Shown: positions 6,952-14,703, numbered from the stretch's first letter. The stretch: DNA of 16,674 nucleotides from an uncultured Paracoccaceae bacterium (GCA_937907485.1 CALESR010000065.1:1-16674); one strand, 5' to 3'. Numbers and translations: made by a program. The notes: generated by a model from the letters alone, not told the origin.

Positions 6952-7962
6952 GTGGAACGGCATGAAACAGGGGCGCCAGACGCCGCACGGACGGCAGTGC
7001 CCGCCCGGCCGCTGGTGTCGATCGTCATTCCCTGCCTCGATGAGGCCGAGGTGCTGCCCGAGACCCTGTCGCGGCTGGCCGCCCTCGCCGCGCGGCAGAC
7101 CGAGTGTGCCTTTGAGTTCGTCTTTGTCGATGACGGCTCACGCGATGGCACGCTGGCCGTGCTGGCGCAGGCCGCGATGGCCGATCCCCGGCTGCGCGTC
7201 CTGAGCTTTTCGCGCAACTTTGGCCAGCAGATCGCCGTCACCGCCGGGATTGACGCCGCGCGGGGCGATGCGGTGGTGCTGATGGACAGCGACCTGCAAG
7301 ACCCGCCCGAAGTGGTCGCGCAGATGATCGAGCGGTGGCGCGAGGGGTTCGACGTGGTCTATGGCACGCGTGCCTCGCGGCCCGGCGACGGCTGGTTCAA
7401 GCGCGTGACCGCCAGCGGGTTCTATTCCCTCATCAACCGGCTGTCCGAGATTCCAATCCCCGCCGACACCGGCGATTTTCGTCTGATGAGCCGCGCTGTC
7501 GTCGAGATCCTGCACCTGATGCCCGAGCGCCATCGGTTTCTGCGCGGCATGGTCGCCTGGACAGGGTTCCGGCAGACCTCGATCCGCTATGATCGCCCGG
7601 AGCGGTTTGCCGGGCAGACGAAATACCCGCTGGGCAAGATGGTGCGCTATGCGCTGGACGGGATATTGTCGTTCTCGATCAAGCCGTTGCAACTGGCGAT
7701 CGGGCTGGGGCTGTTCACCGTCTGCCTGTCGGTGATCGGCATCGTCTATGCGCTGGCGCTGCGGATCTTCACCTCGGTCTGGGTCGAGGGCTGGACGGCG
7801 CTGATGATTGCCGTGTTGTTCCTCGGCGGGGTGCAGTTGCTGTCGCTGGGGATCATCGGCGAATACGTCGGTCGCATCTATGGCGAGGTGCAGCGACGCC
7901 CGCTGTATGTCGTGCGCCAGCGCATCGGCTTTGCGCGCGACTCTGGTGCGGACACGGAATGA
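6952..7962 (+). CDS. GT2 polyprenyl-phosphate sugar synthase-like glycosyltransferase (DPM1/GtrB/ArnC type)
   Basis: I chose GTG 6952 as start (GGAAGG seven bases upstream, 336 residues); TTG 6892 in the same frame would add 20 residues. Residue numbers are from the GTG. The GT-A domain has SIVIPCLDEAEV near the N-terminus, D60-D61-G-S for nucleotide binding, D112-S-D114-LQDPPE for metal and donor binding, and ADTGDFRLMSR further on. Two C-terminal membrane helices (about 242-270 and 283-306) and the ending GEYVGRIYGEVQRRPLYV are hallmarks of the GtrB/YfdH/ArnC group. Such enzymes transfer a sugar from a nucleotide donor to undecaprenyl or polyprenyl phosphate on the cytoplasmic face, giving the lipid-linked donor for GT-C enzymes. 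The gene follows the Pro-Thr-tailed gene by 72 bp and overlaps the next gene by ATGA. The sugar cannot be told from the sequence. Confidence 0.9.
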   Translation: MERHETGAPDAARTAVPARPLVSIVIPCLDEAEVLPETLSRLAALAARQTECAFEFVFVDDGSRDGTLAVLAQAAMADPRLRVLSFSRNFGQQIAVTAGIDAARGDAVVLMDSDLQDPPEVVAQMIERWREGFDVVYGTRASRPGDGWFKRVTASGFYSLINRLSEIPIPADTGDFRLMSRAVVEILHLMPERHRFLRGMVAWTGFRQTSIRYDRPERFAGQTKYPLGKMVRYALDGILSFSIKPLQLAIGLGLFTVCLSVIGIVYALALRIFTSVWVEGWTALMIAVLFLGGVQLLSLGIIGEYVGRIYGEVQRRPLYVVRQRIGFARDSGADTE

Positions 7963-8924
7963 GCCGGGCGCTGAAACTGCTGGCGGGCTTTGCCCTTGGG
8001 GGTGTGCTGTTGTGGCTGGCGCTGCGCCAGGTCGATGGCGCGGCACTGCTGGCGGCGACGCGCGGGGTGAATGGGCCGATGCTGCTGGCCGCCCCGCTGG
8101 CGCTGGCGCTGGGCTATGTCTGCCGGGTTCGGCGCTGGTGGCTGATGCTGCGCCCGCACAACCCGGCGTTGGGACAGGGCCGGGCGGCGGTGGCGTTCCT
8201 CGCCTCGATCGCGGGCAACAATCTGGCGCCGTTCCGGTTGGGCGATGCGCTGCGGTGTTTCGGGTTTTCGCGCTGGCTGGGGGTGCCCAATGGCGCGGTG
8301 CTGGGCACGGTGCTGATCGAGCGCGTTCTGGACATGCTCGCCGTGCTGCTGGCGCTGGGGCTGGCGCTGTGGATGATCGCGCCCGGCGCGGCGTCGGGGC
8401 TGGTCGGGCCTGCCGTGGTGGGGATGGGGGCGGGCGCGGTGCTGCTGGTGCTGTGGCCGGGGATTCTGGCGCCGCCGCTGCGGGCGCTGGCGCGGATGAT
8501 CGGGCGGCTGGGACCGCGGGCGAAGGCGCGGGCCGAGGGGTTTCTGGGCCCGCTGATCGACGCGCTGACCACGCTGTCGACCGGCCCTGCCCGCGCCGCG
8601 CTGATCGGCTGGACAGTGCCGGTCTGGCTGTTCGAGGGGGCGAGTTACTGGGCCGTGGCGCTGGCGATGCCCGCGCTGCCCCTGCCCGGCGCCGCATGGC
8701 TGGCGATGCCGGCGGGCACGCTGGCGACGCTTTTGCCCACCACGCCGGGCCATATCGGTGCCTTTGACTATGTCGCGCAGTTGGCCACGGTGGCCGCCGG
8801 GAACCCACTGGCCGAGGCGACGGCCTTTGTCATCGTCGTTCACCTGATGCTCTGGCTGACCACCACGCTGGCCGGTGGCCTGTGCCTGCTGATCTGGGCG
8901 CTGCAGCGAAAGCAGGCGGCATGA
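7959..8924 (+). CDS. UPF0104 / lysylphosphatidylglycerol-synthase TM-region (AglD2/YbhN-like) membrane protein
   Basis: The 321-residue, highly hydrophobic protein has around seven or eight predicted membrane segments. Motifs of the LPG_synthase_TM family are present: AGNNLAPFRLGDALR (residues 86-99), ERVLDML (121-127) and PTTPGHIGAFD (260-270). It lacks the soluble aminoacyl-transferase domain of true MprF, so it is not an aminoacyl-phospholipid synthase. The start is in an ATGA overlap with the GT2 gene and the stop is in an ATGA overlap with the oxidoreductase gene, so the three are translationally coupled. In archaeal AglD a GT2 domain is fused to a membrane region of this broad kind, which supports a joint role in lipid-linked sugar handling. 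A transport or flippase role is inference only. Confidence 0.85.
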   Translation: MSRALKLLAGFALGGVLLWLALRQVDGAALLAATRGVNGPMLLAAPLALALGYVCRVRRWWLMLRPHNPALGQGRAAVAFLASIAGNNLAPFRLGDALRCFGFSRWLGVPNGAVLGTVLIERVLDMLAVLLALGLALWMIAPGAASGLVGPAVVGMGAGAVLLVLWPGILAPPLRALARMIGRLGPRAKARAEGFLGPLIDALTTLSTGPARAALIGWTVPVWLFEGASYWAVALAMPALPLPGAAWLAMPAGTLATLLPTTPGHIGAFDYVAQLATVAAGNPLAEATAFVIVVHLMLWLTTTLAGGLCLLIWALQRKQAA

Positions 8925-10222
8925 CGCGGTATGCTGTCATCGGCGCCGGGTTCACCGGGCTGGCCGCTGCGCGCGATCTGGCGCGCGCCGGACATCCGGT
9001 CACCGTGTTCGAGGCCGACACCCATGTCGGGGGACTGGCCGGGTCGTTCGATCCGGCGGGTGGCGGCGAGGCGCTGGACCGGTTCTATCACCACTGGTTC
9101 ACCTCGGACGCGGCGGTGATGGCGCTGATCGACGAGTTGGGCCTGTCCGATCAGGTCAGCACCGAGGCCAGCCTGACCGGCGTCTATTTCAACGGCGCCA
9201 CCCTGCGGCTGTCGTCGCCGCTGGACCTGCTGCGGTTCTCGGCGCTGCCGGTGATCGACCGGCTGCGGCTGGGCCTTTTGGGCCTGCGCGTGCGGCGGGT
9301 GCGCGACTGGCGCGCGCTGGAGAGTGTCACCGCCGCCGACTGGCTGCGGCGGATGGGTGGCGAGACGGTCTATCGCCGGCTGTGGCAGCCTTTGCTGCGC
9401 GGCAAGTTCGGCGCCCATGCCGAAGACATCTCGGCGGTCTGGATCTGGAACAAGCTGAAGCTGCGCGGCGGGTCGCGCGGGCGCGGCGGGGCCGAACATC
9501 TGGCCTATGTGCGCGGGTCCTTCGCGCGGGTGGCCGAGGCGATGGCCGAGGACATCGTCACCCACGGCGGGCGGGTCATCACCGGGCGGCCGGTGCACCG
9601 GCTGACGCCGCAGGGCAGCGGCTGGCAGATCGAGGGCGACGGCGTCACGCCGGTCGATGCCGTGATCGCCACCGTTGCGCCGCCGCTGCTGGCCACGATG
9701 ATCGACCATTGGGCCGGGCCTGAGGTGTTGCAGGGCCTGACGCGCATTTCCTATCTGGCGAACCTGTGTCTGGTGCTGGAACTGGACCGCTCGCTGGGCT
9801 CGACCTATTGGCTGAATGTCACGGACCCGGATTTCCCGTTTATCGGCGTGATCGAGCACACCAATTTCCAGTCGCCCGCGCGCTATGGCGGGCGGCATGT
9901 GGTCTATCTGTCGCGCTATCTGCCGCAGGGCGATGCGCTGCTGGGACTGAGCGATGCCGAGGTGCTGGCCTTTGCCCTGCCGCATCTGCAGCGCATGTTC
10001 CCGGCGTTGCAGGCCGACTGGATCCTGCGCCACCACGTCTGGCGCGCCAACTGGGCGCAGCCGGTGGTGACGCGGCAGTATTCGGCGCTGATCCCGCCGC
10101 AGACGCCCGCGCCGGGGCTGCATCTGTGCTCGATGGCGCAGATCTATCCGGAGGATCGCGGCACCAATTACGCCGTGCGTGCCGGGCGTGCGTTGGCGCA
10201 GCGGCTGCTGGCCGGGGATTAG
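8921..10222 (+). CDS. NAD(P)/FAD-dependent oxidoreductase (amine-oxidase / protoporphyrinogen-oxidase-like fold)
   Basis: The 433-residue protein starts at ATG 8921 in an ATGA overlap; the open frame upstream lies inside the preceding gene. The N-terminus YAVIGAGFTGLAAARDL has the dinucleotide motif G8-A-G10-F-T-G13, and Glu31 ends the second strand (VTVFEAD), followed by HVGGLAGSF, as in flavin amine oxidases and UDP-galactopyranose mutase relatives. The C-terminal MAQIYPEDRGTNYAVRAGRA is the usual FAD-closing segment. No membrane helix is seen, so it is likely cytosolic or peripheral. Genes of this general type often sit in glycan or polyprenoid clusters, but the reaction is not known. Coupling to the GT2 and UPF0104 genes suggests action on a sugar or isoprenoid intermediate. 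The stop codon overlaps that of the convergent DUF2298 gene. Confidence 0.8.
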   Translation: MTRYAVIGAGFTGLAAARDLARAGHPVTVFEADTHVGGLAGSFDPAGGGEALDRFYHHWFTSDAAVMALIDELGLSDQVSTEASLTGVYFNGATLRLSSPLDLLRFSALPVIDRLRLGLLGLRVRRVRDWRALESVTAADWLRRMGGETVYRRLWQPLLRGKFGAHAEDISAVWIWNKLKLRGGSRGRGGAEHLAYVRGSFARVAEAMAEDIVTHGGRVITGRPVHRLTPQGSGWQIEGDGVTPVDAVIATVAPPLLATMIDHWAGPEVLQGLTRISYLANLCLVLELDRSLGSTYWLNVTDPDFPFIGVIEHTNFQSPARYGGRHVVYLSRYLPQGDALLGLSDAEVLAFALPHLQRMFPALQADWILRHHVWRANWAQPVVTRQYSALIPPQTPAPGLHLCSMAQIYPEDRGTNYAVRAGRALAQRLLAGD

Positions 10223-12186
10223 GGGCAGCGCGCCGGGTCGATCTGCACGATCTGCCCCCCGGCGCTGGAATGCACCACCGGGCCCAGCGCCAGCACCCCC
10301 TCGCGGTTCAGCGCGGGATAGCGGGCCTCCTCGACCTGACCGAGGATCGCATAGCGCACGCCGTGCCGCCGGATCAGGGCGCAGCGGGCCGGATGGTCGG
10401 CGGTGGTGTAAAACGCCTCGACCCGCGTGGCGCGCTGGTTCGGCCGGTCGCCGTCGTTGCGCCAGAGCCATTCATGCGCCGCCCAGCCGATCACCGCGGG
10501 CTGCCCGGTCATCGCCGAGACCCGCGCGGTGTCGCCAAAGGCATCGCCCGAGGCCTCGATCAGCGACTCGCCCGGCGCCAGCGGCAGATGCCGGGCGGCC
10601 TCGACCAAGGCGCGCTCGTCACCCAGAAAGGCCAGCCCGTCGAGGTTGCGGATCGCCGAGGGCCAGACGAGGATATGCGGCGCATAGGCGAGGATCGACA
10701 CCAGCGGCACCGCCGCCACCAACGCGCCGATCCGCGCCCGGCGCCCGGCCTGTGCGGCCAGCGCCAGCACCGCCACCGAGGCGACGATCAGCAGGCTTTG
10801 CGCGCGAAAGCTCAGCTTGAACATCGTGTTGGCGCGGGCGTATTCCAGCCCGTAGATATCGCGCACGATCAGCAGTTCCGGCAGCACCAGCAGCAGCAGA
10901 GCCGAGGCAAACAGCAGGCCGGGCGCCCAGTCGCGCCGCAGCGGCGGCAGGGCGAGCAGCAGCGCGGCGGGCAGCAGCGCATGGCCGTACAGCACCAGCC
11001 ATTGCCACAGCGGCGTGCGGTTCGGCGCGGCCTCGATCCCGCTGGCAAAGGGGGTGAACTGGCCCAGAAACGGCGCGGCGCTGACAAAGGCGGCGGTGGC
11101 GACCAGGACTGCGGCCAGACCCAGCGCATCGAGGCCTTGGCGGCGCAGCCCGGCCAGCATCAGCACGCCCAAGAGGCCCATCACCCCCAGCACCGCCACA
11201 TCCCAGGAGTTGATCGCCGCGCAGAGGCCCAGCACCCAGCCAAAGCCGAGCACCTGCACCGGGTCGACCGCCTGCCGCGCCATGCCGCGCGCGACAAAGC
11301 CCAGCAGGATCATCACACCCAGAAAGAACACCGGCAGCGCCGCCACATGGGCGTGCAGATCGCCGACGGCAAAGGCATAGGCCGGGAACTCGGTAAAGCC
11401 CTTGTCCGCGACGGGGGGGTCAAAGCCGATGAAGCGGGTGGAATCCGGGAAATAGAACGCCGGATTGGTCGCGGGCATCAGCGGGCGCAGCAGGGAATAC
11501 AGCGCCGAATGCAGGTTGCCGCCGTAGAGCGTCAGCGCCGCGGCCAGCGCCCCGCCGCCCTGCGCCAGAACCGGCCCCGCCGCCTGCGCCAGACGGGTCG
11601 TCAGCGCCCAGACCGCCAGCCCGGTCAGCGCGAACAGGCTGGCCATGACGATCTGATAGGCCTGATCGGCGCTCGCCCCAGAGAGATGGCCCCAGGCCGC
11701 CGCCATCGCCTGCCCGACATAGTAATAATTCACCGTCTCGCCCGCGAACCAGGGGTCAAGCGGTGGCATGACATCGGCCCGCATCGCGGCGGCCAGCAGG
11801 CCGAGGTCGGTGAATTTCTCCAGCCCGGACAGGTCGGCATTGCCCATCCTTTGCGCGAGGCCCAGCCAGAACAGCAGGGCAAAGCCCGCCGCCACGGCGA
11901 AAGCCTCACGAGGGGCGCCCGGTGCGGCGCCCAGCCACAGACGCGCGGCCACCAGGGCGCCCAGCCCGGCCAGACTGGCCTGTGCAAAGCCCAGCAGATG
12001 CAGCGCCGCCAGCAGCCAGGGCAGCCAGCCCATCACCACAAAGGCCAGCAGCAAGGCCGCCACCCAGCCACCGCCGCCCGGCACCAGCCGCAGCGCCAGC
12101 GGGCGCGCGGCCCAGGTCGCCAGCGCGAGCAGCGCGAAGAGTCGCAGCACGATCAGCGCCTCGGCCATCGGCAGGCTTCCCGTCAT
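10219..12186 (-). CDS. DUF2298 ('YYY') polytopic membrane protein, putative GT-C glycosyltransferase
   Basis: The 655-residue protein starts at ATG 12186 (GGAGG eight bases upstream) in an ATGA overlap with the upstream GT39 gene. DUF2298 signatures are all present: GLEKFTD (residues 121-127) in the first large loop, PPLDPWFAGE (141-150), NYYYVGQ (153-159), EFPAYAFAVGDLHAH (267-280 region), NSWDV (326-330) and ARANTMFKLSFRAQS (450-464). A C-terminal soluble part with ATRVEAFYTT and GVRYAILGQVEEARYP is also typical of the family. The acidic GLEKFTD loop corresponds to the Asp/Glu-bearing first loop of GT-C enzymes, so use of a lipid-linked sugar outside the cytoplasmic membrane is likely, though I know of no assigned reaction. 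It meets the oxidoreductase gene tail to tail with stop codons overlapping in TTAG. Confidence 0.88.
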   Translation of the reverse strand: MTGSLPMAEALIVLRLFALLALATWAARPLALRLVPGGGGWVAALLLAFVVMGWLPWLLAALHLLGFAQASLAGLGALVAARLWLGAAPGAPREAFAVAAGFALLFWLGLAQRMGNADLSGLEKFTDLGLLAAAMRADVMPPLDPWFAGETVNYYYVGQAMAAAWGHLSGASADQAYQIVMASLFALTGLAVWALTTRLAQAAGPVLAQGGGALAAALTLYGGNLHSALYSLLRPLMPATNPAFYFPDSTRFIGFDPPVADKGFTEFPAYAFAVGDLHAHVAALPVFFLGVMILLGFVARGMARQAVDPVQVLGFGWVLGLCAAINSWDVAVLGVMGLLGVLMLAGLRRQGLDALGLAAVLVATAAFVSAAPFLGQFTPFASGIEAAPNRTPLWQWLVLYGHALLPAALLLALPPLRRDWAPGLLFASALLLLVLPELLIVRDIYGLEYARANTMFKLSFRAQSLLIVASVAVLALAAQAGRRARIGALVAAVPLVSILAYAPHILVWPSAIRNLDGLAFLGDERALVEAARHLPLAPGESLIEASGDAFGDTARVSAMTGQPAVIGWAAHEWLWRNDGDRPNQRATRVEAFYTTADHPARCALIRRHGVRYAILGQVEEARYPALNREGVLALGPVVHSSAGGQIVQIDPARCP

Positions 12187-13895
12187 GCGCCCTGCCTCCA
12201 GGCCCGGTGCAGCCGCTCGGCGCTACAGGTGGCAGGGTCGCGCGGGCCCAGCCGCGCCGCGATCTCAGGGGCCGACAACCTCTCGACGTTGCGAAACAGG
12301 ATCACCTCGGGGCGGTCAAACACCAGCCGGGTTTCCTCGGCCGTCAGACCGGGGGCCAGCAGAGGCCCAAGGACCCCGTTGCGATCGGCCCGCCGCACTG
12401 GCACCAGACCCAGAAGGCCATCGGCCAACCCGGCGTAATAGGCGCAGATCACCGGATTGGCGCCGGGCTGGCGCGGCAACACCTCCCAGTTGCGGCGGCT
12501 GGCGAGGATCAGCCAATCGGCCCCCGCCAGCGCCGCCGCCAGCGCATCCGGCGTCAAACCGTCCTCGGCCAGCGGCAGCACGACGACCGGACGCCCGCCC
12601 GTTTGCGGCAGGTCGCGCGGCTCGATCGCCACGGTGTCGTCAGCCGCTGACAGCGCCTGCAACTGCGCCTCGATGGCGAGGCGAGGATCCGGGCGCAGAT
12701 AGGCGGCGGCGGACTCGAGCCCCGCCAGCGTCATCAGCCCCAGCCCGGCCAGCCCGGCGGCCGCGGCGGTGCGACCGGCAAGCCCGCTGGCCAGCCGCCC
12801 CAGCCCGACGCCCGCCAGCACCAGAACCACCGGCATCAGCGGCGCCAGATAGCGCACGAACTTGGCGTGCCAGCCAAAGGTCAGCGCCGCATAGACCAGC
12901 GCAAAGGCGAGGCCCGGCAAGGCGAGCCGCCAGCCGCCGCGCGGCATCAGGCCAAGGCCCGCCAGCGCCAGCAGCACACCGGCGCCCGAGGTCATCGACC
13001 ACAATTGCCGGGCCTCGAACAGCCCGTTCACCGCGCCGGTAAACTGTGCCGTCCAGAACACCGCGAGGCTGCCGGTCACCACGCCATTCTCGAACCGCAT
13101 CACGGCCAGCCAATCCGACGTCGCCAGCCAGACCGAGGGCGCAAAGGCCAGTGCCTGCATCACGGCCATGACCGCGAACAGCGCCAGCATCCGCAACCGC
13201 GCGGCGTCGAACCGCCCGCCCAGCGCAAAGGCGGTCAGCGGGATCACGCAGACCGCCACCGCCGTCGTCTTGAAGCCAAAGCCGATGCCCAGCGCCAGCG
13301 CCGCCATCAGCGCCATGCGGCGGTCCGGCAGCGCGCCGTCGAGCCAGCGCATTGCCAGCCACCAGAGCACCAGCACCAGGAGGGCAATCGCGCTTTCCGT
13401 GGTGCCGAAATGCGCCCATTGCACCAGCGGGGCCGAGGTCGCCAGCGCCAGCGCAGCGGCCAGACCGGCAAACATCCCGGCCTGTTCGGACCCACCCCCC
13501 GCCAGCCGCCGCGCGAGGGCCGCGCCCGGCAGGATCATCGACAGCGACAGCAGCGCCGACAGCCCCCGCGCCACCAGCGTCAGGCAAGCGCCGTCCTCGC
13601 TGCCGCAAACCGGCAGCGACAGCAGGCGCGGCAGCCAGAGGGCGAGGTCGTTATAGGCGTGGAATTCGGGCAGCAGGCGGCCGTCGATGCCCAGCGTCAG
13701 CGCCGCGCGGATCAGGTTCGACTCGTCCGGATGCAGCCCGCGACCGGCGTCCCAGTTCAGCCCGACCAGCCGCAGCAGCGCCGCCAGCAGCAGCAGCGCC
13801 AGCAGCGCCCGGCGATACTGACCTTCGGTCAGGGTCACGGCTGGCACCGGGCACAGGGCAGGCAGACTGGGGCGGCGGGCATTCTGACCATCCAT
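12183..13895 (-). CDS. GT39-like (GT-C fold) polytopic membrane glycosyltransferase, copy B
   Basis: The frame is open from 13988 (TTG). ATG 13895 gives 570 residues with the first helix at about 28-45 and is my preferred start, although no clear ribosome site precedes it; GTG codons at 13847 and 13838 are alternatives. GRGLHPDESN (H55-P-D-E58) follows helix 1, as in copy A. Other shared points with copy A are VARGLSA after the first loop region and, in the C-terminal soluble part, LILASRRNWEVLPR and VFDRPEVILF (from residue 525), against copy A's VLSSDRQSAVMPR and VYDHPVVQIF. The two are therefore members of one subfamily. The stop overlaps the DUF2298 start (ATGA), so these two membrane enzymes are coupled. 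It is 67 bp downstream of the NarR-like gene on the same strand, so some read-through is possible. Substrates are unknown. Confidence 0.82.
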   Translation of the reverse strand: MDGQNARRPSLPALCPVPAVTLTEGQYRRALLALLLLAALLRLVGLNWDAGRGLHPDESNLIRAALTLGIDGRLLPEFHAYNDLALWLPRLLSLPVCGSEDGACLTLVARGLSALLSLSMILPGAALARRLAGGGSEQAGMFAGLAAALALATSAPLVQWAHFGTTESAIALLVLVLWWLAMRWLDGALPDRRMALMAALALGIGFGFKTTAVAVCVIPLTAFALGGRFDAARLRMLALFAVMAVMQALAFAPSVWLATSDWLAVMRFENGVVTGSLAVFWTAQFTGAVNGLFEARQLWSMTSGAGVLLALAGLGLMPRGGWRLALPGLAFALVYAALTFGWHAKFVRYLAPLMPVVLVLAGVGLGRLASGLAGRTAAAAGLAGLGLMTLAGLESAAAYLRPDPRLAIEAQLQALSAADDTVAIEPRDLPQTGGRPVVVLPLAEDGLTPDALAAALAGADWLILASRRNWEVLPRQPGANPVICAYYAGLADGLLGLVPVRRADRNGVLGPLLAPGLTAEETRLVFDRPEVILFRNVERLSAPEIAARLGPRDPATCSAERLHRAWRQGA

Positions 13896-13962
13896 CACAC
13901 AACGAGCCAGACAGCCCGCCCGGACCATAGCAGCCGCACCGGCATAGGCAATATCCGCCGCC

Positions 13963-14703
13963 TCAGTCGCGCGGCACCGGCAGGGCAAAGCCCTCGGTCA
14001 GGCCATCAGGGTCGGGGCCGTCGATCAGGGGATTGGGCTGCGCCACCAGCGCCAGCTTTGCCGGGTCAGTGATGATGATGCGCGCGCCGTCGATCTTCAG
14101 CCCGTCGCCCTCGAGCCCCTTGAGCGCGCGGCTGAGGTTTTCCGCCGTCATGCCCAGATAGCTGGCCAGCAGCCGCTTTTCCACCGGCAGGGCAAAGCTG
14201 CGCACGCCCCCCGCCAGCCGCGCCTGCCGCATCACATAGGACGCGATGCGCTCGCGGGAGTTGCGCAGTTTCAGGCCCTTGGCGTGGCGCACGACCGACC
14301 GGTAACAGCCCGCCAACTCGTGAATGATCGCCGTGGCGAATTCGGTATCCTCGCGGAAGATCAGCCGCAATTCGGCCGAGGGCACCAGCATGATGCGAGA
14401 CCGCTCGATGGTGCGCGCCGACATCAGATAGGGCGCATCGCGGATCGTCGCGGCCAGAATGAAGGTGCCCAAGGGGCGCAGCACGCCCATCGTCGTCTCG
14501 CGGTGCGCCCAGGACGAGAAGAGCTCGACCTGGCCATCGAGAAGGATGTGCAGGAAATCCGCCGGTTCGCCCTGCCGGATCATCACCAACCCCTCGGGGA
14601 AGTTCTGGACATACGAGGCCTTCATCAGCCGGTCGAAGGTATCCTGACGCATCCCGCTGAACAGCGGCAGGCGCCGAATCTCGGGCAGGTCGATGGCGGG
14701 CAT
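13963..14703 (-). CDS. Crp/Fnr-family regulator without Fe-S cysteines, NarR-like
   Basis: ATG 14703 with GGAGG four bases upstream gives 246 residues; an in-frame extension to 14775 runs into the regulatory region and is unlikely. Residues about 12-125 are a cyclic-nucleotide-binding-type sensory fold (RQGEPADFLHILLDGQVELF), then a long dimer helix, then a winged helix-turn-helix at about 172-205. The recognition helix has E188-N-L-S191-R192, the ExxSR pattern with which FNR-type proteins read TTGAT half-sites. Only one Cys (Cys133) is present, so it cannot carry the FNR [4Fe-4S] cluster. A cluster-less FNR homologue divergent from narK matches Paracoccus NarR, which responds to nitrate/nitrite; DNR/NnrR-type NO sensors are the alternative. 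An FNR-type box lies just upstream of its start, suggesting autoregulation. Confidence 0.82.
   Translation of the reverse strand: MPAIDLPEIRRLPLFSGMRQDTFDRLMKASYVQNFPEGLVMIRQGEPADFLHILLDGQVELFSSWAHRETTMGVLRPLGTFILAATIRDAPYLMSARTIERSRIMLVPSAELRLIFREDTEFATAIIHELAGCYRSVVRHAKGLKLRNSRERIASYVMRQARLAGGVRSFALPVEKRLLASYLGMTAENLSRALKGLEGDGLKIDGARIIITDPAKLALVAQPNPLIDGPDPDGLTEGFALPVPRD

Noticed and set aside
5905..6963. Arg-rich 352-codon minus-strand frame opposite the Pro-Thr-tailed gene
   Set aside because: The Arg/Gly runs are simply the complement of the Pro-Thr codons; there is no ribosome site and no domain.
7959..8924. Assignment as MprF lysylphosphatidylglycerol synthase
   Set aside because: Only the membrane region is present; the C-terminal aminoacyl-transferase domain is missing.
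7138..10471. Long minus-strand open frames (about 540-560 codons) opposite the GT2, UPF0104 and oxidoreductase genes
   Set aside because: Their translations are Pro/Ala/Arg/Gln-rich without domains, while the plus strand has recognisable motifs and ATGA couplings.
9766..12438. 890-codon open frame on the + strand across the DUF2298 gene
   Set aside because: The product is Arg/Gln/His/Gly-rich low complexity. It starts inside the oxidoreductase gene and is antisense to a gene with clear family motifs, so it is a shadow of GC-rich coding.
13963..14703. Assignment of the regulator as FNR/FnrL
   Set aside because: The N-terminal Cys cluster needed for [4Fe-4S] is absent; only Cys133 is present.
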